From a virus: a stretch of DNA of 64,000 bases. The notes beneath the pieces were generated by a model. It searched no databases. It had not been told where the DNA came from and was given only the letters and a program-made list of their open reading frames with translations. The stretch is taken from positions 124,001 to 188,000 of IMG/VR virus record IMGVR_UViG_3300027861_000011. One strand, given 5' to 3'. The translations under genes were made by a program, and so were the position numbers. Shown here piece after piece: positions 8,321 through 15,954 of this stretch. Every line of letters begins with the position of its first letter. Position 1 is the first letter of the stretch.

Positions 8321-10671
8321 AAAAAATGGTAACTGTACCACCATACGCAAAGATAAAGGTCTATTGGGACGATTCTCCAGAAAACTATTCAAGAGAGTCT
8401 AGAAATAGGGTAAAGAAATATTTCTCAACCAAGTACGGTATACCACCACAAAGCGTTAATGTTGTCTATAGACCAGTTAAGATTAATAAGAGTGGTGAAG
8501 TAATACAAATTGATGGTGCTACCATTGATAATATTATGAATTCATCTCACCAAAGAGAATTATTCAAAGAATGGTTAACTAGAGAAAATAAAGACGTAGA
8601 TTTTACTAGAATAGTTGCGTTAGACAATAAGGTTAATTCTGAATTAAATATTGACCTAGAAGAGAAGATGCATAGGAAGTATAGACTTAAATGGCTTATG
8701 ATAAATAACTTCCTATCCTATGGTGAAGGTAATTTCTTCCCCGTTGATAAATTTAAAGGGTTTACAGTTGTAAATTCAAATCCAGCTAATCAAGGAGGTA
8801 AAACGACACTTACGATTGATGCTGTAAAATTTCTTTTCTTTGGTAAAACCACTAAGACAGATAAGAATGAAGAAGTGTTCAATACATATAATGACTCTGA
8901 AGAAATGACCGTTAAAGGTCTTATAGAGATTGAAGGTGAGGAAGATATTATTATTGAAAGATTATTAACTAGAAAACCTAAAAGAAAGGGTGGGTGGAAT
9001 ATAAGTAATAAATTATCTTTTTATAAGCTACTTCCAGATGGTGAAGAAGAAGAGTTGAATGAAGCTGATGCAATTAAGACAACACAATTAATTAAAGATA
9101 CGGTTGGTACTGAATCTGATTTTGACCTTGTAGTGTTAGCAACATCTAGAAATTTAGATAGTCTTATTGATTCTACTGCTGGTGAGAGTGGTAAATTACT
9201 TACTAGATTTATTGGGTTGGAAATAATAGCACTTAAGGAAGAGGCGGCTAGAAAGATGTCTAACACCTTCAGCAAGACCATGAAGTCAAATCTTTATGAT
9301 ACTGAAACACTTAAAGAAGAAATCGGTGAACATAATATTACCTTAGAATATCTAAGTAAAGAAACGATTGAAATTAATGCTAAATTAAAAACTGAGAAAG
9401 CGATACAAAAGAAATATAACGATGATAAGATTAAATTAGTTTCATCAAAGGATAAAATTGATGCTAATATACTTTCCATGAACCCATCTAAGTTAGAAGG
9501 TGAAATTAAAACTATTATAGGTAAGGGCGTTACAGCTAAGAAAGATATTGAAGATATTAAGGCTATAGTTAGAGATATTGGTAAAATTGAATTCGATGAA
9601 GATAGAGATTTCCAATTAGGTAAAGACAAGGGTGTTTTAGTTAGTGATGTAGCTGTTAAGGAAGCTGAAGTAGTTAGACTCACTAAGGTAATTGATGATT
9701 TAATTGCTGGGGGCATCTGTAAGGCTTGTAATAGAGCTTTAGATAATATTGATAATACAGAACACGTCAATAAACACAATGACCAGATAAAGGTTATTAA
9801 TGATGAATTATTAACTCTTAATAATAAATTAAAGGTTGTTATTACTGAAATAACATCTATGGCAGACACTAAGAAGAAGATTGAGAATAAAAACAATCAA
9901 GAACTTAAAAAAGATAGACTTGAAGTAGAAATGGATAGTTTAAGGGTTAAATTAAAAGAGAAAAAAGGTGATTTAAAGAAGTATAATCATAATTTAGATG
10001 CTATTGAAGGTAATAAGAAGATTGATATTGAAATAAGTGCCATTGATACTAAGATTGCTGTTTGTGATAATAAAAAAGATGAGTTAACTGCTACCTTACA
10101 ACAATTTGCAATAGACACAAGCTTTAATACTAAAGAAATAGTTAAAAAAAAAGGTCTTATAGTAACTATAAATAAGGAAAAGGAAGTAGATACTTTATTT
10201 AAGATTTATATTGATATGGTTGGTAAAAAGGGTATTAGTAAACTAGTACTTAGGTCAGTACTACCAATAATCAATAGTGAACTACAAAGACTACTAGAGG
10301 ACATAACTGATTTTGAGGTTGAAGTTTTTATTGACGATAAGAATGAAGTTAGATATTTATTAGTTAAAGATGAAAAAGAAAAACCACTTAAGTCTGGTAG
10401 TGGGTTTGAGTTGACAACTGCTAGTATTGCTTTAAGATGTGTCTTAGGTAAGATGTCATCGCTACCGACACCTAACTTTGTGACATTTGATGAAGTACTA
10501 GGTAGGGTAGCACCAGAGAACATCTCAAAGATGAAACCATTATTCGAAAGAATATCGGACATGTTTGATATTGTGTTCTTTATAACCCAAATCACAGAGG
10601 TAAAAGATTGGAGTGATAACATCATAACGGTGAATAAGGATAAAAATATTTCACAAATTAATATAGTTTAA
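8302..10671 (+). CDS. SbcC/Rad50-like ATPase, T4 gp46 homologue
   Basis: A 789-aa SMC-like ATPase. Walker A (NQGGKTTL) lies near residues 163-170. Long coiled coils flank a zinc hook CKAC near residue 475. A signature-like ELTTASIALRCVLG segment precedes Walker B (FVTFDEVLG) near residue 730. It works with the SbcD protein as an ATP-driven end-processing nuclease. Unusually, about 130 residues (rich in K, Y, V and N) precede the normal first strand LKWLMINNFLSYGE; this extension has no recognised domain. Confidence 0.9.
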   Translation: MEKEEIKKMVTVPPYAKIKVYWDDSPENYSRESRNRVKKYFSTKYGIPPQSVNVVYRPVKINKSGEVIQIDGATIDNIMNSSHQRELFKEWLTRENKDVDFTRIVALDNKVNSELNIDLEEKMHRKYRLKWLMINNFLSYGEGNFFPVDKFKGFTVVNSNPANQGGKTTLTIDAVKFLFFGKTTKTDKNEEVFNTYNDSEEMTVKGLIEIEGEEDIIIERLLTRKPKRKGGWNISNKLSFYKLLPDGEEEELNEADAIKTTQLIKDTVGTESDFDLVVLATSRNLDSLIDSTAGESGKLLTRFIGLEIIALKEEAARKMSNTFSKTMKSNLYDTETLKEEIGEHNITLEYLSKETIEINAKLKTEKAIQKKYNDDKIKLVSSKDKIDANILSMNPSKLEGEIKTIIGKGVTAKKDIEDIKAIVRDIGKIEFDEDRDFQLGKDKGVLVSDVAVKEAEVVRLTKVIDDLIAGGICKACNRALDNIDNTEHVNKHNDQIKVINDELLTLNNKLKVVITEITSMADTKKKIENKNNQELKKDRLEVEMDSLRVKLKEKKGDLKKYNHNLDAIEGNKKIDIEISAIDTKIAVCDNKKDELTATLQQFAIDTSFNTKEIVKKKGLIVTINKEKEVDTLFKIYIDMVGKKGISKLVLRSVLPIINSELQRLLEDITDFEVEVFIDDKNEVRYLLVKDEKEKPLKSGSGFELTTASIALRCVLGKMSSLPTPNFVTFDEVLGRVAPENISKMKPLFERISDMFDIVFFITQITEVKDWSDNIITVNKDKNISQINIV

Positions 10672-10695
10672 TTTGCAAAATATTAAAATTATTAG

Positions 10696-10703
10696 TATAT
10701 TTG
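10696..10703 (+). promoter_or_regulatory. Host-like promoter, -7 element TATATTTG
   Basis: TATATTTG with TTTGC at 10673-10677 as the likely -33 element. It overlaps the TTG that would otherwise look like a start codon, so the next gene should start at the ATG at 10728. Confidence 0.6.
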
Positions 10704-10727
10704 TATTATAATAAAAAAAAAAGAAAG

Positions 10728-11264
10728 ATGAAATTTAAAAATTACTGTATTATAGTGTTAGGTAAAACTGAAGGTTGTTTAACGGAAATTAATAAAATTG
10801 CTGAAGGAAAAGTAAAAATCTTACCAGCTAAAGGAATTACAATCGGAACCTTTAATAGCGTATTTAAAGTTATGGAATTAGATGATTATTTTAAATCACT
10901 TGGAAGAAACTTCTTTGTATTTGAATTAAACCCTAAAACATCTGGTTATAATATAAATAATGAAGAAGTTCGACATGAATTATTTGGGAAATCAAAAGAT
11001 ATCAATCTTGAATTGGAGAGGATGTCTGATAACCTTATAGATGATATTAAATCCACCATATCTGGGTTTAATCCAAGACCAATAACTGGTTCTAGTAAAA
11101 GCTTTATAATAGGAGACGATGATTCAGATATTTCCAGTGATTTTTACGAAACACTAAATCCTAAAGAAAAACAAACCTTAATGGACAATATTATAGATAA
11201 GGGTGTTGATAATTTAACAGACGCTGATAAAGAAATATTAGTTATTCTATCAAAAAAGCAATAA
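10728..11264 (+). CDS. Conserved-looking phage protein, unknown function
   Basis: A 178-aa protein beginning MKFKNYCIIVLGKTEG. ATG 10728 was chosen over an upstream in-frame TTG because the TTG is part of the promoter element. There is an N-terminal alpha/beta-looking region and an acidic C-terminal tail containing ETLNPKEKQTLMDNIIDKG. It follows SbcC but has its own promoter. No family was recognised. Confidence 0.6.
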   Translation: MKFKNYCIIVLGKTEGCLTEINKIAEGKVKILPAKGITIGTFNSVFKVMELDDYFKSLGRNFFVFELNPKTSGYNINNEEVRHELFGKSKDINLELERMSDNLIDDIKSTISGFNPRPITGSSKSFIIGDDDSDISSDFYETLNPKEKQTLMDNIIDKGVDNLTDADKEILVILSKKQ

Positions 11265-11355
11265 AAAGCAATAAAAAGTAAACTTTTTAATATTAATACG
11301 TATACTTATATGTCCTTATGGATGTAAATAACGAGTTTTTATATGAATAGTAAAA

Positions 11356-12192
11356 ATGACAAAAGTATATGTTAATGTAAGTGGAGATGATAGCATCTCA
11401 AAGTATTTTAAAGATGTAAGAAAGTCTGAACTATTAACTTCAGAAGAGGAAGTTAATTTAGCAATAAGAATAAAAAACGGTGATGATAAAGCAATTGAAA
11501 TATTAGTTAATTCAAATCTAAAGTTTGTTATATCGGTAGCCAAGGAGTATCAAGGCCAAGGTCTTGCTCTTCCAGATTTAATCAATGAAGGTAATTATGG
11601 TTTAATCAAAGCGGCAACACGTTATGACCACACCAGAGGTTTCCGTTTTATATCATACGCTGTATGGTGGATTAAACAATCGATTATCCAAAGTCTTAAT
11701 GACAACTCAAGAACGATTAGGTTACCATCTAATGTGATTAGTAAAGTTTCTAGTACTAGGAAAGAAATTGAGAGATTCAAGTTAGAAAACGAAAGAGAGC
11801 CAATTTACGGTGATTTATTTGATGATGACGGTAATCTAATAGATATTTTGTCCACCCCTAGATGTACGTCATTAAATCAAACAATCAATGATGAGGGTGA
11901 TGAGTTATGTCTTCTTTTAGAAGATAAAGACGCACTTAAGGAAGAAAACTTCTACGATGTTGATGAAAGGGTTAAATATGAAATAGATAAAGTATTATCT
12001 TCTTTAAGTGATAGAGAAAGGGAAATTGTTGAATGTTATTATGGTATTAATAAGGATTTTGATAGTATGACTCTTGAAGCTATTGGGGATAAATATAATC
12101 TAACTAAAGAGAGAATTAGACAAATCAAAGAAAAGGCAATAAGAAAAATAAGACACAACGCTCATGGTTTATTTGATGCGTTAAATGAATAG
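11356..12192 (+). CDS. RNA polymerase sigma-70 family factor
   Basis: A 278-aa primary-type sigma factor. Region 1.2/2 reads LLTSEEEVNLAIRIKNGD...NLKFVISVAKEYQGQGLALPDLINEGNYGL. The -10-recognition segment is GFRFISYAVWWIKQSI. A region-3-like stretch with EREP follows, and the region 4 helix-turn-helix is LEAIGDKYNLTKERIRQIKEKAIRKIR. It closely resembles the Bacteroidota housekeeping sigma factor rather than T4 gp55. It probably redirects host polymerase to phage promoters; the TATTTATA motif is an obvious candidate target. No anti-sigma gene is adjacent. Confidence 0.92.
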   Translation: MTKVYVNVSGDDSISKYFKDVRKSELLTSEEEVNLAIRIKNGDDKAIEILVNSNLKFVISVAKEYQGQGLALPDLINEGNYGLIKAATRYDHTRGFRFISYAVWWIKQSIIQSLNDNSRTIRLPSNVISKVSSTRKEIERFKLENEREPIYGDLFDDDGNLIDILSTPRCTSLNQTINDEGDELCLLLEDKDALKEENFYDVDERVKYEIDKVLSSLSDREREIVECYYGINKDFDSMTLEAIGDKYNLTKERIRQIKEKAIRKIRHNAHGLFDALNE

Positions 12193-12197
12193 CCTAA

Positions 12198-12205
12198 TAT
12201 TTATA
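12198..12205 (+). promoter_or_regulatory. TATTTATA motif (class B)
   Basis: TATTTATATAAT ends 7 bases before the ATG of the membrane protein at 12213. Confidence 0.45.
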
Positions 12206-12212
12206 TAATACT

Positions 12213-13472
12213 ATGAAAAAAATATTATTATATTTTATATTGATTATGGCTGTAGGTATGGCTGGAATAGTGGCTTATGTATCAGTTAGTGGTCTATTAA
12301 AAGTGTTTACTGGAGCTGGTACCCTAGGGCTTTTATTGTTCTCATCAATAGAAATTTCTAAAATTATTGCTACGTCAGCTATACACACCTATAGTAACCG
12401 AATAGGTTGGTTCTACAAATTACTTCTATCGTTAGGTATATTAATCGCTATGGTTATTACATCGATGGGTATATACGGATTCCTATCATCAACATATAAG
12501 GAAAGCTTCAGTAAGTTTGAAAATATGAATTCTCAAATAGAATTGCTTGAAAAAAAGAGAGATGGTTACCAAGAACAATTTAATTATGTAATCGAGGAAA
12601 AGACATCAGTTAATACAACTATTAATGAATTAAGTTCTGGTCTATCAAACAATGTTATTCAATATAGAGATGAAGTAAGTGGTGAAATAATAACAACAAC
12701 TTCATCATCAACTAGACGAGCTCTTGAGAAACAATTAGATAATGCAATCATAAGACAAAATGGCCTTAATGTTAAAGCGGATTCAATAGGAGCACTAGTT
12801 TTTGACCTGGAAAACCAAATACTTGAAACTAAGTTAGGTGATGAAACATCATCAGAGTTAGGTCCATTAAAATATTTAGCAGAGGTAACTGGTAAATCAA
12901 TGGATGAAGTAATGAAATGGTTTATACTTCTTTTAATCGTTATAGGTGACCCTATGGCAGTTCTTATGGTTATAGTATTCAATAAAGTTATTAATTATAA
13001 TAAATACGATAGACCAAAAGAACTTTTAAAACCTATAATAACCACCTCTAATGACTCATCAACAAATCTACATTCAGAAATAATAGAGGATAGTATAGAA
13101 GTTAATAACGAACCAGAAGAGGAACCAATAAAAGAGGAACCAATAAAAGAGGAATTACAAGTTTATATTGCACCAGAGGCTATAGAACCAGAGGTAGAGG
13201 CTATAGAACCAGAGGTAGAGGTTATAGAACCAGAGGTAGGGGTTATAGAACCAGAATTCGAGGTTCCAGATGAAATTATAGTTACTAATATTAAATCTAA
13301 ATCAGATAAAATAACATTAGATGAAATTAAAGAGGTTAAAGAACGTGAAAGAGGTTTCTCAGTAACAATACCCTCTAGAAAAAATAAAAGTAATACCGTT
13401 AGTAGAATAGGTAGTAATAAAGAAGTTAGAGATAGTGATAACAATACTATTTATTTTAAAAGGAGAAGATGA
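12213..13472 (+). CDS. Multi-pass membrane protein with coiled coil and acidic repeat tail
   Basis: A 419-aa protein. It has three hydrophobic segments in the first 110 residues, a coiled-coil domain of about 130 residues, and a further strongly hydrophobic segment (WFILLLIVIGDPMAVLMVIV). An acidic cytoplasmic-type tail carries four EPEVE-type repeats and a basic end. No enzymatic motif is visible. It overlaps the amidase-like gene by 4 bases (ATGA), so it is probably part of the lysis or envelope block. Function unknown. Confidence 0.6.
   Translation: MKKILLYFILIMAVGMAGIVAYVSVSGLLKVFTGAGTLGLLLFSSIEISKIIATSAIHTYSNRIGWFYKLLLSLGILIAMVITSMGIYGFLSSTYKESFSKFENMNSQIELLEKKRDGYQEQFNYVIEEKTSVNTTINELSSGLSNNVIQYRDEVSGEIITTTSSSTRRALEKQLDNAIIRQNGLNVKADSIGALVFDLENQILETKLGDETSSELGPLKYLAEVTGKSMDEVMKWFILLLIVIGDPMAVLMVIVFNKVINYNKYDRPKELLKPIITTSNDSSTNLHSEIIEDSIEVNNEPEEEPIKEEPIKEELQVYIAPEAIEPEVEAIEPEVEVIEPEVGVIEPEFEVPDEIIVTNIKSKSDKITLDEIKEVKERERGFSVTIPSRKNKSNTVSRIGSNKEVRDSDNNTIYFKRRR
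13172..13262 (+). repeat. 21-bp tandem repeat, four copies
   Basis: The unit GAGGCTATAGAACCAGAGGTA occurs about four times with small changes and encodes EAIEPEV-type repeats in the membrane protein tail. Confidence 0.75.
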
Positions 13473-14083
13473 TAATTGATGATGAAACACATAAATTGAG
13501 TAAAGATAATTTTATTCAACAAGGTACTAAGAAAACTAGGATAATAATAGGTAATAGTTTCACGAGTGGTATGAAACATTGTATTGGTTGGGTGAATAGA
13601 TGGAATGGCAACTACACTAAGACGGCAATGTTTACAATAGATATCAAAGGTAAGGTATTCCAACACTTCTCCCCCATATACTTTTCAAACTTTTTAGGTG
13701 ATGAAAAATTAAAAGAAAGTAGTATAACAATACTGTTAGAGAATGAAGGTTGGTTAACGAAAGATTTAAGTGATGAAAATAAGTACATTAACTATATCGG
13801 ACATATTTATAATAGAAAGGATTCAGTTTTTGAGAAAAGGTGGAGAAACCATACGTATTGGGCACCATATACTAATAAACAAGAAGAATCACTTTATAAT
13901 TTAGTTAAGGAATTATGTAATGAATTTGATATCCCTTTAAAAGTGATACCTCACAACACTAATTTTTATGACGCTTATGATTATGAGGGGGTTCTTTATA
14001 GGAGTAATTTTGATAAACATCATACTGACATTAGTCCAGCTTGGGACTGTCTTTCTTTTAAAAATAAAATAGAATTAAATTAA
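13469..14083 (+). CDS. N-acetylmuramoyl-L-alanine amidase-like (PGRP fold)
   Basis: A 204-aa protein with the amidase_2/PGRP layout: TRIIIGNSFTSGMKHCIGWV, KTAMFTIDIKGKVFQHF, ITILLENEGWL, KQEESLYNLVKELCNEF, and HHTDISPAWDC near the end. It should bind or cut peptidoglycan. The first zinc histidine of active enzymes (IIIHHT-type) is replaced by asparagine in IIIGNS, so it may be inactive or structural. It follows a Shine-Dalgarno-like AGGAG and overlaps the upstream membrane protein by 4 bases. Confidence 0.7.
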   Translation: MIIDDETHKLSKDNFIQQGTKKTRIIIGNSFTSGMKHCIGWVNRWNGNYTKTAMFTIDIKGKVFQHFSPIYFSNFLGDEKLKESSITILLENEGWLTKDLSDENKYINYIGHIYNRKDSVFEKRWRNHTYWAPYTNKQEESLYNLVKELCNEFDIPLKVIPHNTNFYDAYDYEGVLYRSNFDKHHTDISPAWDCLSFKNKIELN

Positions 14084-14088
14084 TAATT

Positions 14089-14607
14089 ATGAGTAACGAA
14101 CACGACATAACAAAAATGATGCTTGAGACAATTAGATTTCAAACATCAAAAAATAAGAGATTTATTACAGAGAATGAGGAAATGGGCACGACTGATGTGC
14201 CAGTTGTTGGTTCTGACGTTGAAGTAGATGCTGAAACTGAAGAAATGGGTGCTGAAGTAGACACAGAACAAGAAGGTACTGAAGGTATTGAATCAAGTTC
14301 TGATGTAAATAGTCAAGAAGCTAAGGAAGAAGAAAGTAAATTCATGGACACGGTAACACCTAGAGTTACATTCACATCATTCAAGGTTTATCCAGATACG
14401 GCAAATGTAGAGTTTTCTGGTAAGTTCGATAACGGTATTGAATGGCAAATGTCTAAAACAGATGGTCTTTTCTTAAATACATCTAATATTGAATTAGATG
14501 ATGAAATACTAATATTACTTAAGAAATTAAACGGTTATTATGTAAATTGGACAGATGAATGGTCAAAGAAGATGAACACTGAGTATAAAAAGAGTGATGA
14601 GGAATAA
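14089..14607 (+). CDS. Acidic protein with cargo-like N-terminus, unknown function
   Basis: A 172-aa protein. The first 30 residues include KNKRFITENEE, with an ITE tripeptide like the leaders of other probable cargo proteins. A strongly acidic low-complexity stretch follows, then a compact domain (VTPRVTFTSFKVYPDTANVEFSG). No membrane segment. It is followed by an overlapping membrane protein gene. Function unknown. Confidence 0.55.
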   Translation: MSNEHDITKMMLETIRFQTSKNKRFITENEEMGTTDVPVVGSDVEVDAETEEMGAEVDTEQEGTEGIESSSDVNSQEAKEEESKFMDTVTPRVTFTSFKVYPDTANVEFSGKFDNGIEWQMSKTDGLFLNTSNIELDDEILILLKKLNGYYVNWTDEWSKKMNTEYKKSDEE

Positions 14608-14959
14608 AATAGATATAAAGATTATATTTATTCTAATATTAGCTATTGGTTTAATTCTTAGTTTAATCTTTAGACCATCCAAAGGTATTGACATACATAA
14701 AGATGAACTTAAACAATTAGAATTAGATAATAAGATTTTAAAAAATGAATATGATAGTATAAAGCTTGATAACGAAAAGTTGAATCAAGAAATACAAATA
14801 TTAATAATAAGTATTGACAGTACTGAATCCGTACTAATTGATACTGAAGGTAGATTAAACGATTTAGAAAATGAAGACAGTAAAGTTTCTGATTATGTTA
14901 GGGATTTGGATGCTGATGGCATCTCAAGGTCTCTCACAGAATTCCTCAACAAACAGTAA
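14597..14959 (+). CDS. Single-pass membrane coiled-coil protein, possible inner-membrane spanin
   Basis: A 120-aa protein with one N-terminal membrane segment (IIFILILAIGLILSLIF) followed by a long coiled coil. This is the shape of Rz-type i-spanins. ATG 14597 was preferred to the adjacent in-frame GTG at 14594. It overlaps the preceding gene, and the next gene starts inside it, as Rz/Rz1 pairs do. The spanin assignment rests on topology and position only. Confidence 0.5.
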   Translation: MRNKIDIKIIFILILAIGLILSLIFRPSKGIDIHKDELKQLELDNKILKNEYDSIKLDNEKLNQEIQILIISIDSTESVLIDTEGRLNDLENEDSKVSDYVRDLDADGISRSLTEFLNKQ

Positions 14960-15344
14960 TAGAGTAAGAACTATTATTACAAGTGCTGGTGATACATTAG
15001 TACAGATGCACTACGAGGACGCTAGAACCCTTTTAAAGTTCGTTCTACATTGTGAGTACAGTGATAGTATTTTATCCGTTTATAAGGAACGAGACAGCCT
15101 TAATACAAGAACAATCACACTCCAGAAAGAAGTATTAATGAAAATGGGTAAAGAAAAGTTAAATCTTGAGGTTATGTTATCTAATTTAGATGAGATAATT
15201 CTTAATAAGGAAAAAGCCCTACTTTTAAAGGATAATACTATTAAACAACAAAAGAAAGAGATTAGAAAACAAAAGTTTTTAAAGATATTGGGTTTCACTG
15301 GCTCAATAATATTACCTATAGTGGTATTAATAGCAATGTTATAA
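14871..15344 (+). CDS. Envelope protein with signal-like N-terminus and C-terminal anchor
   Basis: A 157-aa protein with a hydrophobic N-terminal signal-like segment (FLIMLGIWMLMASQGLS), a central coiled coil, and a C-terminal membrane helix (IILPIVVLIAML). It begins 89 bases inside the preceding gene in another frame. It may form an envelope-spanning pair with that protein. There is no lipobox cysteine, so it is not a classical Rz1 lipoprotein. Confidence 0.5.
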   Translation: MKTVKFLIMLGIWMLMASQGLSQNSSTNSNRVRTIITSAGDTLVQMHYEDARTLLKFVLHCEYSDSILSVYKERDSLNTRTITLQKEVLMKMGKEKLNLEVMLSNLDEIILNKEKALLLKDNTIKQQKKEIRKQKFLKILGFTGSIILPIVVLIAML

Positions 15345-15622
15345 TGGGGAGTAATCACATGCACAATATGTTAAGAACATCAAAACAGAAGTACGAAATT
15401 CCAGAGTATGACCCACAAACTGGGGAAATAAATCCATATTGGAATGAATTAATAACAAAGGAAAAGGTAGAAGGTATCACCAACCAACCAGATGCTATTA
15501 ATATGAATGAAATGTCATTAGATATCTTAGTTGATATGCTTGAGGAAAAATACACACTTCAATCAATAGGTGATGGTTTTGCTATAATGAAGTTAGTAGA
15601 ATTCTACAGAAAAAATAAATAA
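15344..15622 (+). CDS. Small protein, unknown function
   Basis: A 92-aa soluble-looking protein with an acidic C-terminal half (MSLDILVDMLEEKYTLQ). It starts by TAATG overlap with the previous gene and is followed by a terminator, so it ends the membrane/amidase operon. No family was recognised. Confidence 0.5.
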   Translation: MGSNHMHNMLRTSKQKYEIPEYDPQTGEINPYWNELITKEKVEGITNQPDAINMNEMSLDILVDMLEEKYTLQSIGDGFAIMKLVEFYRKNK

Positions 15623-15643
15623 AATGGTATTAGTATTTTAAAG

Positions 15644-15664
15644 AACTCATTAATGGGTTTTTTT
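15644..15664 (+). terminator. Rho-independent terminator
   Basis: AACTCA/TGGGTT stem (one G-T pair) with TTAA loop, followed by seven T. Confidence 0.75.
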
Positions 15665-15676
15665 GTTATTATTTTA

Positions 15677-15684
15677 TATTTATA
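15677..15684 (+). promoter_or_regulatory. TATTTATA motif (class B)
   Basis: TATTTATAATAAAA immediately after a terminator and 14 bases before the ATG at 15699. This position fits a promoter. Confidence 0.6.
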
Positions 15685-15698
15685 ATAAAAGGTAAAAG

Positions 15699-15953
15699 AT
15701 GAAAGATTTAATTAGACAACGTTTAAATGAAGAAATGAACAAATCTGACGTAAAGAGTGAGGTTAAGAAATATATGGATTCTTCTGACTTTAAAGTAAAG
15801 GTTGAGAAGATAGTTAAAGATAGAATTAAAAACGATAAAGTATTAGAAGATAAGGTGGTGGAAATATCTAAGAATGTGTTAAGTCAATTATTCAAACAAT
15901 TATGGGTTAAGAGGTCAGCATATATTAATGGCATAACAAATAAAGCTAATTAA
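15699..15953 (+). CDS. Small charged protein with cargo leader
   Basis: An 84-aa protein, MKDLIRQRLNEEMNK at the N-terminus, matching the MKxxIKxxLxE leader family. The rest is a charged amphipathic helix (VKVEKIVKDRIKNDKV). It precedes the 607-aa probable head-cargo gene and shares its motif-driven transcript. Possible scaffold-core or packaged protein; function not known. Confidence 0.5.
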   Translation: MKDLIRQRLNEEMNKSDVKSEVKKYMDSSDFKVKVEKIVKDRIKNDKVLEDKVVEISKNVLSQLFKQLWVKRSAYINGITNKAN

Positions 15954-15954
15954 G

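Noticed and set aside
9294-9896. Minus-strand frame of 200 codons
   Set aside because: Antisense to the SbcC coiled coil; no independent signals.
10701-10727. TTG start giving MYYNKKKRK
   Set aside because: The TTG is the end of a TATATTTG promoter element.
15677-15684. T4 late promoter TATAAATA
   Set aside because: The element before genes reads TATTTATA, the reverse complement; calling it a T4 late promoter would need the opposite transcription direction.
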